A DNA stretch of 64,000 nt from Thiopseudomonas denitrificans (GTDB lineage: Bacteria; Pseudomonadota; Gammaproteobacteria; Pseudomonadales; Pseudomonadaceae). Both the position numbers and the translations under genes were made by a program. The DNA lies in NCBI RefSeq assembly GCF_002866065.1, contig NZ_LNJZ01000007.1:226388-290387 (forward strand). The letters are read 5' to 3'. The notes beneath the pieces are model-generated. The model made no database searches, had not been told where the DNA came from, and was given only the letters and a program-made list of their open reading frames with translations. Below are positions 7,843-16,384 of this stretch, piece by piece. Each line of letters begins with the position of its first letter. Within the stretch, counting starts at the first letter, position 1.

Positions 7843-10659
7843 TCAAGCCACCAGCCCCTTATTCATCTCCGCAATCACCCAGTCCATCCTGTCGCCAAAC
7901 AACTGATACATCCTGCCCAGCCCGCCCTGCGCATCAAAAGGCGATATCTCCAGATCATCGCGCTGAAAATGGCAAGAAATCATGATCTGGTCACGAATCA
8001 TATGCAGCCAGGCCAGTTGCTCCTCACTGAATTTTTCTTCCGCACTGTTGTTGTGCTGGAAAATCCAGGTTTTAAAGTTGCGCTGCACAGTGCTGGCAAA
8101 GGTGGTGATGCTGGAATCCAGCCCGGTGACGCGGCGGATCAGCGCCACCAGTGCAGTCAGCTCTGAAAGCGGGCTGGCCGGCGTTTGCACCTGATCCAGA
8201 TGCTCATACGCCTGCCACACCCGTAGCGGAGCCAGCTTGGGGCGATCCTGTTTCAGTTTTTCCAGCAGTTGCTTGAGCTGTTGGTAAGTAACTTCGCTGC
8301 GCCGTGCCGGAGTCTGGAAATAAATGCTCAGGGCGTTGATTTCGTCCTGGTGTTCGCGCAGGTAATCGGCAAACTCCAGGGTCAGGGCTTCGGCGTTGCT
8401 CTGACTGTCGCCTGCCCATTCGGCCTTGGTGAGCTGGTCGAGGTCGTCATGGACGATGGTTTGTTCCTTGTCACGGCGGATGCTGTCGATCAGCTCGATC
8501 AGTTCGCCGTTGAACACTCTGGCCACTTCGCCCACCAGTTGTTGCTGTGCCTGCTGGCGAACTTGATCGCCGGGGTCACTGCCGGCTGGCTGGCCGCTGA
8601 TGGCAAGGGCGCGTTCTTCCACACGGTCGCCATCAATGGCGTTGAACAGTTCACCGACAATATTAAGCAGCGGCACACCACCGGCTTTTGCGGCTATGCG
8701 GGCGCGTTCCTTGTCGTCCAGTTGTTTGTCCAGCCGCGCCAGTCGTCCGGCCAGCGAGGAAACGGTATCGGTATCACTGACTCCCAGCATCACGCCCATG
8801 GCGAGGTCTTTCAGCGCCACGCTGGGCTTGCTAATCAGCGGCTGGCTGGCGGTTTTCAGCGATTTGGTCACACCAATGGCATCCACAATCACAAAGTGTG
8901 TTTTGGCGCTGGTGGCGGACGGGCTGACTTTTTGCAGGCTGTCTTTGTCCAGGGTGCGGGTGCCGCGTCCTTTCATCTGCTCGAAGTAGTTACGGCTTTT
9001 TACGTCGCGCATGAACAGCAGGCATTCCAGCGCCTTGACATCGGTGCCGGTAGCAATCATGTCCACGGTGACGGCAATGCGTGGGTAGTAGTCGTTGCGT
9101 AGCTGGTTAAGGATGGATTTGGGGTCTTCGCCTTTTTCCAGCAACTGGCCGTCGGCGCTGGTTTTGTCCTGGGCGACGCGGTAGGTGACTTTTTTGCAGA
9201 ACTGGTTGCTCTCGCCAAACTCTTCGCGCACGGTCTGAATGATGTCGTCGGCGTGGCTGTCGGTTTTGGCGAAAATCAGGGTTTTGGGGATTTCCTTTCG
9301 GCCCGGGAAGATGGTCGGCAGGCTGTCCCGGAACGCACGGATCACGGTACGGATCTGGTCGGGGTTGACGATATCGCGGTCGAGCTGTTTGGCGGTGTAG
9401 GCTTCGTCTTCGTCCTGGGTTTCCCAGCGTTTTTTGCGGGTCTGGCGTTCGCGACGCTCGACCAGCAGATCGGCATTGATGGTGCCGCCTTTGGTGGTTT
9501 TTTCGGTTTCGATGATGAAGACTTCGTGGCCGACGTTGACGCCGTCAGCAACTGCCTGCTCATGGCTGTATTCGCTAATCAGGTTCTTGCGGAAAAATCC
9601 GTAAGTGCGCTGGTCCGGCGTGGCGGTCAGGCCGACCAGATAGGCATCGAAGTATTCCAGTACCTGCCGCCACAGGTTGTAAATGGAGCGGTGGCATTCG
9701 TCGATGATGATGACATCGAAAAACTCCGGTGGCAGTTTGGGGTTGTACACCACCGGCAGCGGTTCTCTGGGTTTGGTGTATTGCTCGGCGGGGTTGTGTT
9801 CTTCCAGGGCTTCATCCAGCGGTTCGTCCTTGAGGATGGAGTACATGCGCTGGATGGTGCTGATATAGACCTGCGAGTCGGTGGGTACGTGGGGGCTTTT
9901 CAGGCGCTGCACCCCGTACAGCTCACCAAACTTGCGGTTGTCGTCGTTGGGCAGGAAGCTGAGAAATTCCTGCTCGGCCTGTTCGCCGAGGTTTTTGGTA
10001 TCGACCAGAAACAGGATGCGGCTGGCGTTGACCGGCTCTTTCAGCAGGCGGTAGCTGGCGGTGATGGCAGTAAAGGTTTTGCCGGCACCGGTGGCCATCT
10101 GGATCAGTGCGCGGGGTTTGTCCTGCTTGAGCGAGGCTTCCAGACTGGCGATCGCGGTGCTCTGACATGTGCGCAGGCCGGTCGGGTCAAGTGCTGGCAA
10201 GTCTTGCAGGCGGCCACGCAGGGTTTTGTCCTGCATCAGCCAGTACGCCAGGGTTTCCGGGCGGTGGAAGCTGAAGATTTCCCGCGAGCGCGGGCTGGGG
10301 TCGGCATTGTCGGTAAAGCGTGTGATTACACCGGTGCTTTCATAGACAAAACGCAGCGCCTGCTGGTTGTTGATGTATTTTAGCCGTGCCTGTGCGTAGC
10401 CCTGGGACTGGTCTTCTACCGTGGTGATCTTGTCGCCCCAACTTTCCGGTTTGGCTTCGATTACGCCAACCGCTTGGCGGTCAACAAACAGCACATAGTC
10501 TGCCGGACCAACATCGGTCTGAAATTCGCGCACCGCAATACCGGTTGCAGCGGACGGATTCATCTGTCGGAAATTTTGCACAGCCCAGCCTGCATCACGC
10601 AGCATCTGGTCGATACGGTCGCGGGCCTGTTGTTCGGGGTGCTGATTGGGCGCTGACAT
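7843..10659 (-). CDS. hsdR: Type I restriction endonuclease subunit HsdR
   Basis: 938 residues. HsdR translocates DNA with ATP and cuts it away from unmethylated sites. The N-terminal PD-(D/E)xK nuclease has Asp54 and Glu68-x-Lys70. Walker A (MATGAGKT) is at 188-195, DECH at 320-323, the LTATP motif near 345, and a helicase C domain with TGTDVKALECLLFMR follows. The C-terminal ~230 residues are the EcoEI-type R-subunit domain, so this is closer to the EcoEI (type IB) group than to EcoKI. The ATG is preceded by GGAAG/AGGA. All catalytic motifs are intact. It is followed by hsdS, and its upstream region has a promoter with the -10 inside a palindrome. Confidence 0.96.
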   Translation of the reverse strand: MSAPNQHPEQQARDRIDQMLRDAGWAVQNFRQMNPSAATGIAVREFQTDVGPADYVLFVDRQAVGVIEAKPESWGDKITTVEDQSQGYAQARLKYINNQQALRFVYESTGVITRFTDNADPSPRSREIFSFHRPETLAYWLMQDKTLRGRLQDLPALDPTGLRTCQSTAIASLEASLKQDKPRALIQMATGAGKTFTAITASYRLLKEPVNASRILFLVDTKNLGEQAEQEFLSFLPNDDNRKFGELYGVQRLKSPHVPTDSQVYISTIQRMYSILKDEPLDEALEEHNPAEQYTKPREPLPVVYNPKLPPEFFDVIIIDECHRSIYNLWRQVLEYFDAYLVGLTATPDQRTYGFFRKNLISEYSHEQAVADGVNVGHEVFIIETEKTTKGGTINADLLVERRERQTRKKRWETQDEDEAYTAKQLDRDIVNPDQIRTVIRAFRDSLPTIFPGRKEIPKTLIFAKTDSHADDIIQTVREEFGESNQFCKKVTYRVAQDKTSADGQLLEKGEDPKSILNQLRNDYYPRIAVTVDMIATGTDVKALECLLFMRDVKSRNYFEQMKGRGTRTLDKDSLQKVSPSATSAKTHFVIVDAIGVTKSLKTASQPLISKPSVALKDLAMGVMLGVSDTDTVSSLAGRLARLDKQLDDKERARIAAKAGGVPLLNIVGELFNAIDGDRVEERALAISGQPAGSDPGDQVRQQAQQQLVGEVARVFNGELIELIDSIRRDKEQTIVHDDLDQLTKAEWAGDSQSNAEALTLEFADYLREHQDEINALSIYFQTPARRSEVTYQQLKQLLEKLKQDRPKLAPLRVWQAYEHLDQVQTPASPLSELTALVALIRRVTGLDSSITTFASTVQRNFKTWIFQHNNSAEEKFSEEQLAWLHMIRDQIMISCHFQRDDLEISPFDAQGGLGRMYQLFGDRMDWVIAEMNKGLVA

Positions 10660-10682
10660 CCTGCTTCCTTTCTTGCATCTGA

Positions 10683-10704
10683 AAGTGTTTGATTATAAAC
10701 ACTT
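10683..10704 (-). promoter_or_regulatory. hsdR promoter with -10 inside a palindrome
   Basis: On the minus strand a perfect TATAAT (10697-10692) lies in the centre of an 8-bp inverted repeat, AAGTGTTT (10683-10690) and AAACACTT (10697-10704). This is 24-45 bases upstream of the hsdR ATG. No good -35 is visible. A repressor binding the palindrome would block the -10. HipB, AbiEi or an unlinked controller are possible; none is shown. Confidence 0.55.
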
Positions 10705-10754
10705 GAAAGCGAAGTAACAGCGAACTGTTTTGAGTGATGATTCTGTGCTGCCTG

Positions 10755-11012
10755 TTACCCCCGCACCAGTCCGATCCGCATACCAAAGAGGCCAAACACT
10801 GCATTGAGCGTGGCCAGGGTTGGATTGCCTTCGTCCTGCTCCAGTTGGCGCAGCGAGCGCAGGGAGATTTTGCACATACGGGCAAAGCGTTCTTGCTGCA
10901 GGCCGGTGATTTCCTTGCGTAGTCGCAGGGTTGCCTGCCCGAAAGTCAGCTCGCCGCTGGCCTGTAGCCGGGCAATTTCGTCCAGCAGCTGTTTGCGTTG
11001 GTCGATGTCCAT
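10755..11012 (-). CDS. hipB: HipB-like Xre-family antitoxin/repressor
   Basis: 85 residues from the ATG at 11012. The ATG overlaps the hipA stop by one base (TAATG) and has GGGGG about 8 bases upstream; a longer reading from 11027 would overlap hipA more and has no better signal. An N-terminal helical stretch of ~35 residues precedes an Xre/Cro HTH (about 40-72: ERFARMCKISLRSLRQLEQ). Such proteins neutralise HipA kinase and repress the operon. Unlike E. coli hipBA, the antitoxin gene is second here. The binding site is probably among the repeats upstream of hipA. Confidence 0.83.
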   Translation of the reverse strand: MDIDQRKQLLDEIARLQASGELTFGQATLRLRKEITGLQQERFARMCKISLRSLRQLEQDEGNPTLATLNAVFGLFGMRIGLVRG

Positions 11013-12331
11013 TACAGCAGCCCCCAATCAGTCAGGCGTTTAGGTAGCTGTGCCAGTGCGATGCGTGGATGATTCATGGTGACTAGCGGTAAACCAAGGT
11101 CAGTCAATAAATCCGGCAGCGCTAGAAACTCTTGCGCTGCATGGCGTAGGCGTTGGTACAGCTGCTCTGTATCTGTCCAGTCTCCGGCCAGCTGACAGGC
11201 GGCTAACCAATCAACCTGCCCGCCCTGCTCGACCGGCTTTGGCCATTTGGTGGTGCGGGTAATGCCCTCATCGTCCATCACCATGGGCGCAAGGTCATAG
11301 ATGGGTGCCAGCTCGATTCCACTTTCTGTGCGCAATACGGCAAGGTTACGCCCGTGGTTGTCGCTGTTGCCGAGAATTTGATTGAGCAGGTCACGGCGCA
11401 GGTATTCAAATACGAGCTCGTCCACTTGATCCTGCTGGCCAGCGCTACGCCACAACTCAACCAGGCATTTCAGCGCATCGGTATGTTGCATGTAAGCGCC
11501 GGGCTGATTGACTTGCGCCAGTGAATACATGGACTCAACCGCACGGCGCTGCACGCCCGCGGCGGTAACGGCTCGGTCAAAACGGTGCATCCACAGGCTG
11601 GGCTTGTGCGCTTCTTCCAGTGTCATGCCCTGGGTGGTCACTGTGTTTAAGCCTATCTGGCTTACTGCCTGGTAATAACAGTACTCGCTGCGCAGAATAT
11701 CTTGGTCGCGCGCGCTGGCTTTGTTGCGGGCAAACTTTACAAACCAGTGTTGCACGGCCTGCGTATCTTCTAGGGCAGCGTCAGGATGCAACCTGCCTTG
11801 CGTATCTTCGGTGAGCAGCAGCTTGGGTGCCTCACCGCCCGCGCCGGTAGCGCCACCAATTGCCGCGCCCAGCTCGTAGGCATATTCCAGAAAGCTAGCC
11901 TCGCGCTGCACTACATCTTGACGGCTAAAGCCCGCATGTGCCACAGGCTCCTGGACTGCTTCTTTGATGCGCAGGTTACCTATTGGCGCTGCCGTATAAC
12001 GGGACAGCAGATACAGGTCCAGATGGATATCTTGGGGCCTTTGTGTAGCTAACCTGGCTAACAAAAAACGCCTGGCTGCTCCCGCCGGCAAAATATCCAG
12101 CAAAAAAGCCGGTGCATGCTCCAGGTGCCAAGCATCCCAGCTGAGCGGGTAGTTAGCGCTAACTGCCAAGCCAAGACGGGTTTGTAAGGCTTCAAGATGC
12201 TCAACCAGGTAATCTGACTGATAGGCCAAATTGCAGCGCCCAGCCAAGCCCAATTCGGGCTGCTGAACGCTTAGGCGGGCGGCATCATGCCAAACTCCCT
12301 GGTGATAAAGCTGCAAGGTCAGTGGCTGCAT
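11012..12331 (-). CDS. hipA: HipA-family serine/threonine kinase toxin
   Basis: 439 residues. HipA kinases phosphorylate a translation factor (GltX in E. coli) and cause growth arrest and persistence. A HipA N-subdomain (about 1-125) is followed by the kinase. GGEAPKLLL (165-173) is the nucleotide loop, Lys199 in HWFVKF the likely ATP lysine, NSDNHGRN (322-329) the catalytic loop with Asp324, and YDLAPM (345-350) the metal-binding DLAP. All key residues are present, so an active kinase is expected. No ribosome-binding site is visible, and a TATAAT just upstream would give a leader of only about ten bases. Confidence 0.88.
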   Translation of the reverse strand: MQPLTLQLYHQGVWHDAARLSVQQPELGLAGRCNLAYQSDYLVEHLEALQTRLGLAVSANYPLSWDAWHLEHAPAFLLDILPAGAARRFLLARLATQRPQDIHLDLYLLSRYTAAPIGNLRIKEAVQEPVAHAGFSRQDVVQREASFLEYAYELGAAIGGATGAGGEAPKLLLTEDTQGRLHPDAALEDTQAVQHWFVKFARNKASARDQDILRSEYCYYQAVSQIGLNTVTTQGMTLEEAHKPSLWMHRFDRAVTAAGVQRRAVESMYSLAQVNQPGAYMQHTDALKCLVELWRSAGQQDQVDELVFEYLRRDLLNQILGNSDNHGRNLAVLRTESGIELAPIYDLAPMVMDDEGITRTTKWPKPVEQGGQVDWLAACQLAGDWTDTEQLYQRLRHAAQEFLALPDLLTDLGLPLVTMNHPRIALAQLPKRLTDWGLL

Positions 12332-12335
12332 AAAA

Positions 12336-12413
12336 GCACCATAAGGGCATTATAGTGCCGATAACTATAGTGCTTTTGGCTTTTTTAGGCAATAAAGTGC
12401 CGAAAGCTTTATT
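12336..12413 (-). promoter_or_regulatory. hipA promoter and candidate HipB operators
   Basis: TATAGTGC occurs at 12351-12358 and 12366-12373, and an inverted partial copy GCACCATA at 12336-12343. On the minus strand a perfect TATAAT (12354-12349) overlaps one repeat. Further upstream AATAAAG (12391-12397) and CTTTATT (12407-12413) form another inverted repeat around a GTGCC. This fits an operon repressed by a DNA-binding antitoxin such as HipB; which repeat is bound is unknown. Confidence 0.55.
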
Positions 12414-12416
12414 GCT

Positions 12417-12593
12417 GTGCGAATAAATTCGCACCTACGAGCGGGCTGGTCCCGCTAGAGCATGCACCTGTCGCAGGGCGAGCCTGCTCCTACAGTGTTC
12501 TGTCCGAATAAATTCGGACCTACAGTGATGCAATCCGTAGCCCGCACAGCAGGGTTTGATGAACGCTTTATGTAGGTGCGAATTTATTCGCAC
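12417..12593. repeat. REP cluster between rlmL and hipA
   Basis: The 318-base gap 12332-12649 holds the hipA promoter and then three 18-bp REP palindromes: 12417-12434 (GTGCGAAT arms), 12502-12519 (GTCCGAAT arms) and 12576-12593 (GTGCGAAT arms). The first two have the flank CCTAC on the right, the third GTAGG on the left, so they are in opposite orientation. Between them, at about 12470-12496, is a second Pseudomonas REP type (CTGTCGCAGGGCGAGCCTGC). No coding signal is seen from 12435 to 12649. Confidence 0.85.
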
Positions 12594-12649
12594 ACAGGCT
12601 TCAACCTCAGAGCATCAAAAACAGGCAGGACAACGCCTAAAATTGCCGA

Positions 12650-14866
12650 TTAGTCGTTATTTTCAGCTTTAGAATGACGAATCCGCCACGCCCTGTGGAT
12701 CTTCTGGTTACGGGCAAAGTCCTGGTCAATGGTTTGCGCACTGATTTCTTCAATGGCGTAACGCTCGGCCAGCTCCGGTTCCAGCTCGAATTTGCGGAAG
12801 TTGTTGGAGAAGTACAGCGTGCCGTCTTTGGCCAGCAGGCGCATGGCTTCGTTGATTAGCGTGCGCTGGTCGCGCTGCACGTCGAACACATCCTGCATGC
12901 GCTTGGAGTTGGAGAAGGTGGGCGGGTCGATAAAAATCAGGTCGTATTCACCCTGCTCCTTGGCCAGCCACTGCATGACATCGGTCTGCACCAGCTGGTT
13001 CTTCTCGGAAAAGCCGTTCAGCGACAGATTACGCCGTGCCCAGTCGAGGTAGGTTTTCGACAGATCCACGCTGGTAGTAGTACGCGCACCACCGGCGGCA
13101 GCATGCACCGTGGCAACGCCGGTGTAGCAGAACAGGTTGAGAAAGCGCTTGCCACGGGCTTCACTGGCAATGCGCAAGCGCAGCGGGCGGTGGTCGAGGA
13201 ACAGGCCGGTATCCAGATAGTCGGTCAGGTTGACCAGCAGCTTGACGTTGCCTTCACGCACTTCCATAAACTCGCCCTTGCTGGCCTGGCGCTCGTACTG
13301 GCTCAGGCCGCTCTGGCGTTCGCGGCGTTTGACCACCACCTTGTCGGGCGATACGCCCAGCGCCGACGGAATCGCCGCCAGCACATCCAGCAGGCGCGAT
13401 TGCGCCTTGTCGGCATCCACCGATTTGGGCGCGGCATATTCCTGCACATGCACCCAATCACCGTAAATGTCGATGGCCACGGCATATTCGGGCATGTCGG
13501 CATCGTACAGGCGATAACACTGAATCTCGTTCTGGCGCAGCCATTTGCCCAGTTGCTTGCGATTCTTTTGCAGGCGGTTGGCGAACATTTGTGCGCCATT
13601 GGACAGCATGGCCGGGGCTTCGGCTTTGGCGGTTTCGTTGCCGGACTGCTGGCGGGCAGCGCCCTGTTCCGGCTCACGGGCGGTAACAAAGCTTTGCTCC
13701 TGCACATCGAACATCAGCAATTTGCAGGGAATCGCGCCGTTGAAGAAGGAATACTGCTTCTGGCTGCGGATGCCCATGCGCTTGCACAATTGCGGCGCAC
13801 CGGTGAACACGCCAGCCTGCCAGCCTTGCAACTGGCCACGCATGCGCTCGCCCAGATGCTGATAAAGGTACAGCAGGCTGGCTTCGTCACCCAACCGCTC
13901 GCCATAGGGCGGGTTACAAATCATCAGGCCGGGCTGGCCGTGATCGGGGCTGGGCGCATAGGTGGCCAGTTCGCCCTGGTAAACCTTGACCCAGTCGCTC
14001 AAACCGGCGCGGGCAATATTGTTGCGGGCGGGCTGCATCAGGCGCGGATCGGCTTCGTAGCCGCGAATCCACAGCGGTTCTTGCTGCAAGCCTTTTTCGG
14101 CGCGCTGCTCGGCTTCGTCCAGCAGGCGATTCCAGATAGACGGCACATGCCCCTGCCAACCCTGGAAGCCCCAGTATTCACGGCGCAGGCCGGGCGCTAC
14201 ATCGGCGGCCATCAGTGCGCCTTCAATCAAAAAGGTGCCCATGCCGCACATGGGGTCGCTGAGGGCATAACCCTGTTTGGCCAGCTCCGGCCAGTTGGCG
14301 CGCAGCAAAATGGCGGCGGCCAAGTTTTCTTTTAAAGGTGCCGCGCCCTGCTGCAAGCGGTAGCCACGCTGGTGCAGGCTGGTACCGGACAAATCCAGCG
14401 CCACGGTAATCTCGTCACGGCGCAAATGGACGTTGACGCGCAGATCGGGATTGCGCTTTTCCACGGTTGGGCGGTTGCCCATGCGGTCACGCAGCGCATC
14501 GACAATCGCATCTTTGACCTTGAGCGCGCCAAAGTGACTGTTGTCGATGGCCTTGCTGGTGCCGGAAAAATCAATTGCCAGCGTGCTTTTGCTGTCCAGA
14601 TGGTCGCGCCAGTCGATGCTTTGAATGGCGGCATACAGCTCGTCGGCGGTACGTACCGGGTAGCGGCCAAGCACCAGCAATACGCGGTTGGCCAGCCGTG
14701 ACCAGAGGCACAGGCGGTAGGCAGTTTCCAGTGTGCCGCGTCCGCTAACCAGCGCCGGACGCTGGCGCGCCTGCTCCAGCCCCAGCGCCTGCGCTTCGGT
14801 GAGCAGCAGTTCTTCCAGGCTTTTCGGGCAGCTAAGGTGAAGTTCAAGCAGATTGTCGTCGGACAT
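12650..14866 (-). CDS. rlmL: 23S rRNA methyltransferase RlmL/RlmK fusion
   Basis: 738 residues from the ATG at 14866; an apparent N-terminal extension in the same frame is encoded by the neighbouring REP sequence and is not real. The protein makes m2G2445 and m7G2069 in 23S rRNA. A THUMP domain (about 45-155) is followed by the RlmL methylase with DPMCGMG at 204-210 and catalytic NPPY at 318-321. The C-terminal RlmK methylase has LFCYTGVATVHAA near 578 and DPPTFS at 647-652. Both halves are intact. It is flanked by REP elements on both sides, which suggests a monocistronic unit. Confidence 0.95.
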   Translation of the reverse strand: MSDDNLLELHLSCPKSLEELLLTEAQALGLEQARQRPALVSGRGTLETAYRLCLWSRLANRVLLVLGRYPVRTADELYAAIQSIDWRDHLDSKSTLAIDFSGTSKAIDNSHFGALKVKDAIVDALRDRMGNRPTVEKRNPDLRVNVHLRRDEITVALDLSGTSLHQRGYRLQQGAAPLKENLAAAILLRANWPELAKQGYALSDPMCGMGTFLIEGALMAADVAPGLRREYWGFQGWQGHVPSIWNRLLDEAEQRAEKGLQQEPLWIRGYEADPRLMQPARNNIARAGLSDWVKVYQGELATYAPSPDHGQPGLMICNPPYGERLGDEASLLYLYQHLGERMRGQLQGWQAGVFTGAPQLCKRMGIRSQKQYSFFNGAIPCKLLMFDVQEQSFVTAREPEQGAARQQSGNETAKAEAPAMLSNGAQMFANRLQKNRKQLGKWLRQNEIQCYRLYDADMPEYAVAIDIYGDWVHVQEYAAPKSVDADKAQSRLLDVLAAIPSALGVSPDKVVVKRRERQSGLSQYERQASKGEFMEVREGNVKLLVNLTDYLDTGLFLDHRPLRLRIASEARGKRFLNLFCYTGVATVHAAAGGARTTTSVDLSKTYLDWARRNLSLNGFSEKNQLVQTDVMQWLAKEQGEYDLIFIDPPTFSNSKRMQDVFDVQRDQRTLINEAMRLLAKDGTLYFSNNFRKFELEPELAERYAIEEISAQTIDQDFARNQKIHRAWRIRHSKAENND

Positions 14867-14910
14867 GAAACAGGGATCTCGAAAAAATAAAAATGTAGGT
14901 CCGGGTTGAA

Positions 14911-15013
14911 CCTGTAGGTGCGAATTTATTCGCACATAACCCCCATATTCACGCAACGAAGCGGAGCCACAGGGTGACGATGGCGCATGTGTGCGAATGA
15001 ATTCGCACCTACA
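14911..15013. repeat. Inverted REP pair (REPIN) between pyrD and rlmL
   Basis: Two REP palindromes, 14918-14935 and 14991-15008, face each other as TGTAGGTGCG... and ...CGCACCTACA, separated by about 55 bases. This is the arrangement known as a REPIN, a mobile unit moved by an unlinked RAYT transposase. The right-hand flank CTACA supplies the stop codon of pyrD (CTA at 15009-15011). The order rlmL-rmf-pyrD is usual in Pseudomonas; here the gap is too short for rmf. Confidence 0.85.
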
Positions 15014-16025
15014 GAGCGGCGATGGCATCCACCGACTCGCGGATCAGCGCCGGGCCCTTGTACAAAAAGCCGGAATAAATCTGCACCAGGCTGGCACCGG
15101 CCTCGATTTTCTCTGCCGCATGCTTGCCTTCGGTAATGCCGCCCACTGCGATGATCGGCAAACGGCCCTGCAGGGTTTCGGCCAGCACCCGCACCACATG
15201 GGTGCTCTGCTCGCGTACCGGCGCACCCGACAGCCCACCGGCCTCGTCCGCATGCTGCATGCCTTCCACACCCGCGCGGGACAGGGTGGTGTTGGTAGCA
15301 ATCACGCCGTCCATGCCACAGCCAAGGATGATGTGTGCAACCTGTGCAACTTCTTCATCGGTCATGTCCGGTGCAATCTTGACCGCAATCGGCACACGCC
15401 TGCCGTGCATTTCGGTCAGGTCTTCCTGACGCTGCTGCAGGGCGCTCAGCAGTTCTTTCAGCGAGTCGCCATATTGCAGACTGCGCAGGCCCGGGGTGTT
15501 GGGCGAACTGATGTTGACAGTGATATAGCTGGCGCTGGTGTAAACCTTGTCCAGACAGTACAGATAGTCGTCGGTAGCCTGCTCAACCGGAGTAGCCAGG
15601 TTCTTGCCAATATTGATGCCCAGCACGCCGTCAAATTTGGCGTTGCGCACCCGATCCAGCAGGTAGTCGACACCACGGTTGTTGAACCCCATGCGATTGA
15701 TTACGCCTTCGGCCTGCGGCAGGCGGAAGATGCGCGGCTTGGGATTGCCCGGCTGCGGGCGTGGCGTGATGGTACCGATCTCGATGAAGCCGAAGCCCAG
15801 ATCGGACAGGCCGCGGATGGCATCGCCGTTCTTGTCCAGACCGGCAGCCAAACCTACCGGATTGGGAAAATCAATGCCCATGACATTGACCGGCACGGCA
15901 GCCGGCTGGCGCACCGCCAGCTTGCTCAACCCCAGGCGACCGGCAGCGCCGAGCAGGTCAAGCGACAGGTCATGGGCGGTTTCTGGCGACAGGGAAAACA
16001 ACAGCGGGCGGGCAAGTCTATACAT
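15009..16025 (-). CDS. pyrD: Dihydroorotate dehydrogenase (quinone), class 2
   Basis: 338 residues from the ATG at 16025 (MYRLARPLL, the usual Pseudomonas start; a TTG nine bases upstream is less likely). PyrD oxidises dihydroorotate to orotate with FMN and passes electrons to ubiquinone at the inner membrane. The N-terminal amphipathic membrane segment, [13 protein letters not shown] near 57, NISSPNT with the catalytic-region Ser near 178, and the FMN-binding VGGI...A.EKI...GAS.VQIYSGF end are all visible. The stop codon is formed by the flank of a REP element, so the C-terminus may differ by a few residues from relatives. Confidence 0.95.
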   Translation of the reverse strand: MYRLARPLLFSLSPETAHDLSLDLLGAAGRLGLSKLAVRQPAAVPVNVMGIDFPNPVGLAAGLDKNGDAIRGLSDLGFGFIEIGTITPRPQPGNPKPRIFRLPQAEGVINRMGFNNRGVDYLLDRVRNAKFDGVLGINIGKNLATPVEQATDDYLYCLDKVYTSASYITVNISSPNTPGLRSLQYGDSLKELLSALQQRQEDLTEMHGRRVPIAVKIAPDMTDEEVAQVAHIILGCGMDGVIATNTTLSRAGVEGMQHADEAGGLSGAPVREQSTHVVRVLAETLQGRLPIIAVGGITEGKHAAEKIEAGASLVQIYSGFLYKGPALIRESVDAIAAL

Positions 16026-16066
16026 GGCAATCAACGGCGTTAAATTAAAAGCGCAAGTATAGCCGA

Positions 16067-16288
16067 TTACGCCAGCCGTCGCAGTGAAATGAACTTGCCT
16101 TGCGCATCAAACGTCAGCTCGAAACTGCCATAAATTCCCTCATGGGTAAGGAACGGTTGCAGGCGTCCCGCCGGCAGGCTGACCGACTTGCCTTCACGGC
16201 TGCGCAGCAGCACGCGGTTGGCCGTTCCCTGGTAGACCCGCAAAAACTCGTCTGCGGGCAGATCAATCTCAAGATGTAATTTCAACAT
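16067..16288 (-). CDS. DUF2835 family protein
   Basis: 73 residues from the ATG at 16288; earlier in-frame starts (ATG 16309, TTG 16315) add a few residues without a better ribosome site. The pattern [32 protein letters not shown] and [19 protein letters not shown] matches my memory of DUF2835, a small conserved proteobacterial family of unknown function. No signal peptide or membrane segment. It lies 41 bases upstream of pyrD on the same strand and may be co-transcribed with it. Confidence 0.75.
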   Translation of the reverse strand: MLKLHLEIDLPADEFLRVYQGTANRVLLRSREGKSVSLPAGRLQPFLTHEGIYGSFELTFDAQGKFISLRRLA

Positions 16289-16384
16289 GGCCAAATTTTC
16301 ACAAAACATGCACAATACGACCGGTGTTCAAGATATGTCGTGCTGGTCGCCAGCAGCAGTCAAGGTTTCCGGATTTCCAACAAA

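Noticed and set aside
7661-7846. Small gene between hsdS and hsdR
   Set aside because: The frame follows the long inverted repeat and has no ribosome site.
9253-10383. Long open frame (376 codons) opposite hsdR
   Set aside because: It is the reverse of a gene with full HsdR motifs and has low-complexity Gly/Val/Phe composition typical of antisense frames.
2469-12649. tRNA-type attachment site or integrase for the defence island
   Set aside because: No tRNA, no integrase and no direct repeat at the borders could be seen.
14867-15008. rmf gene between rlmL and pyrD
   Set aside because: The gap is 142 bases and filled by a REP pair; no frame resembles Rmf.
14867-15028. N-terminal extension of RlmL
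   Set aside because: The extra 54 codons are REP sequence; MSDDNLLELH is the family start.
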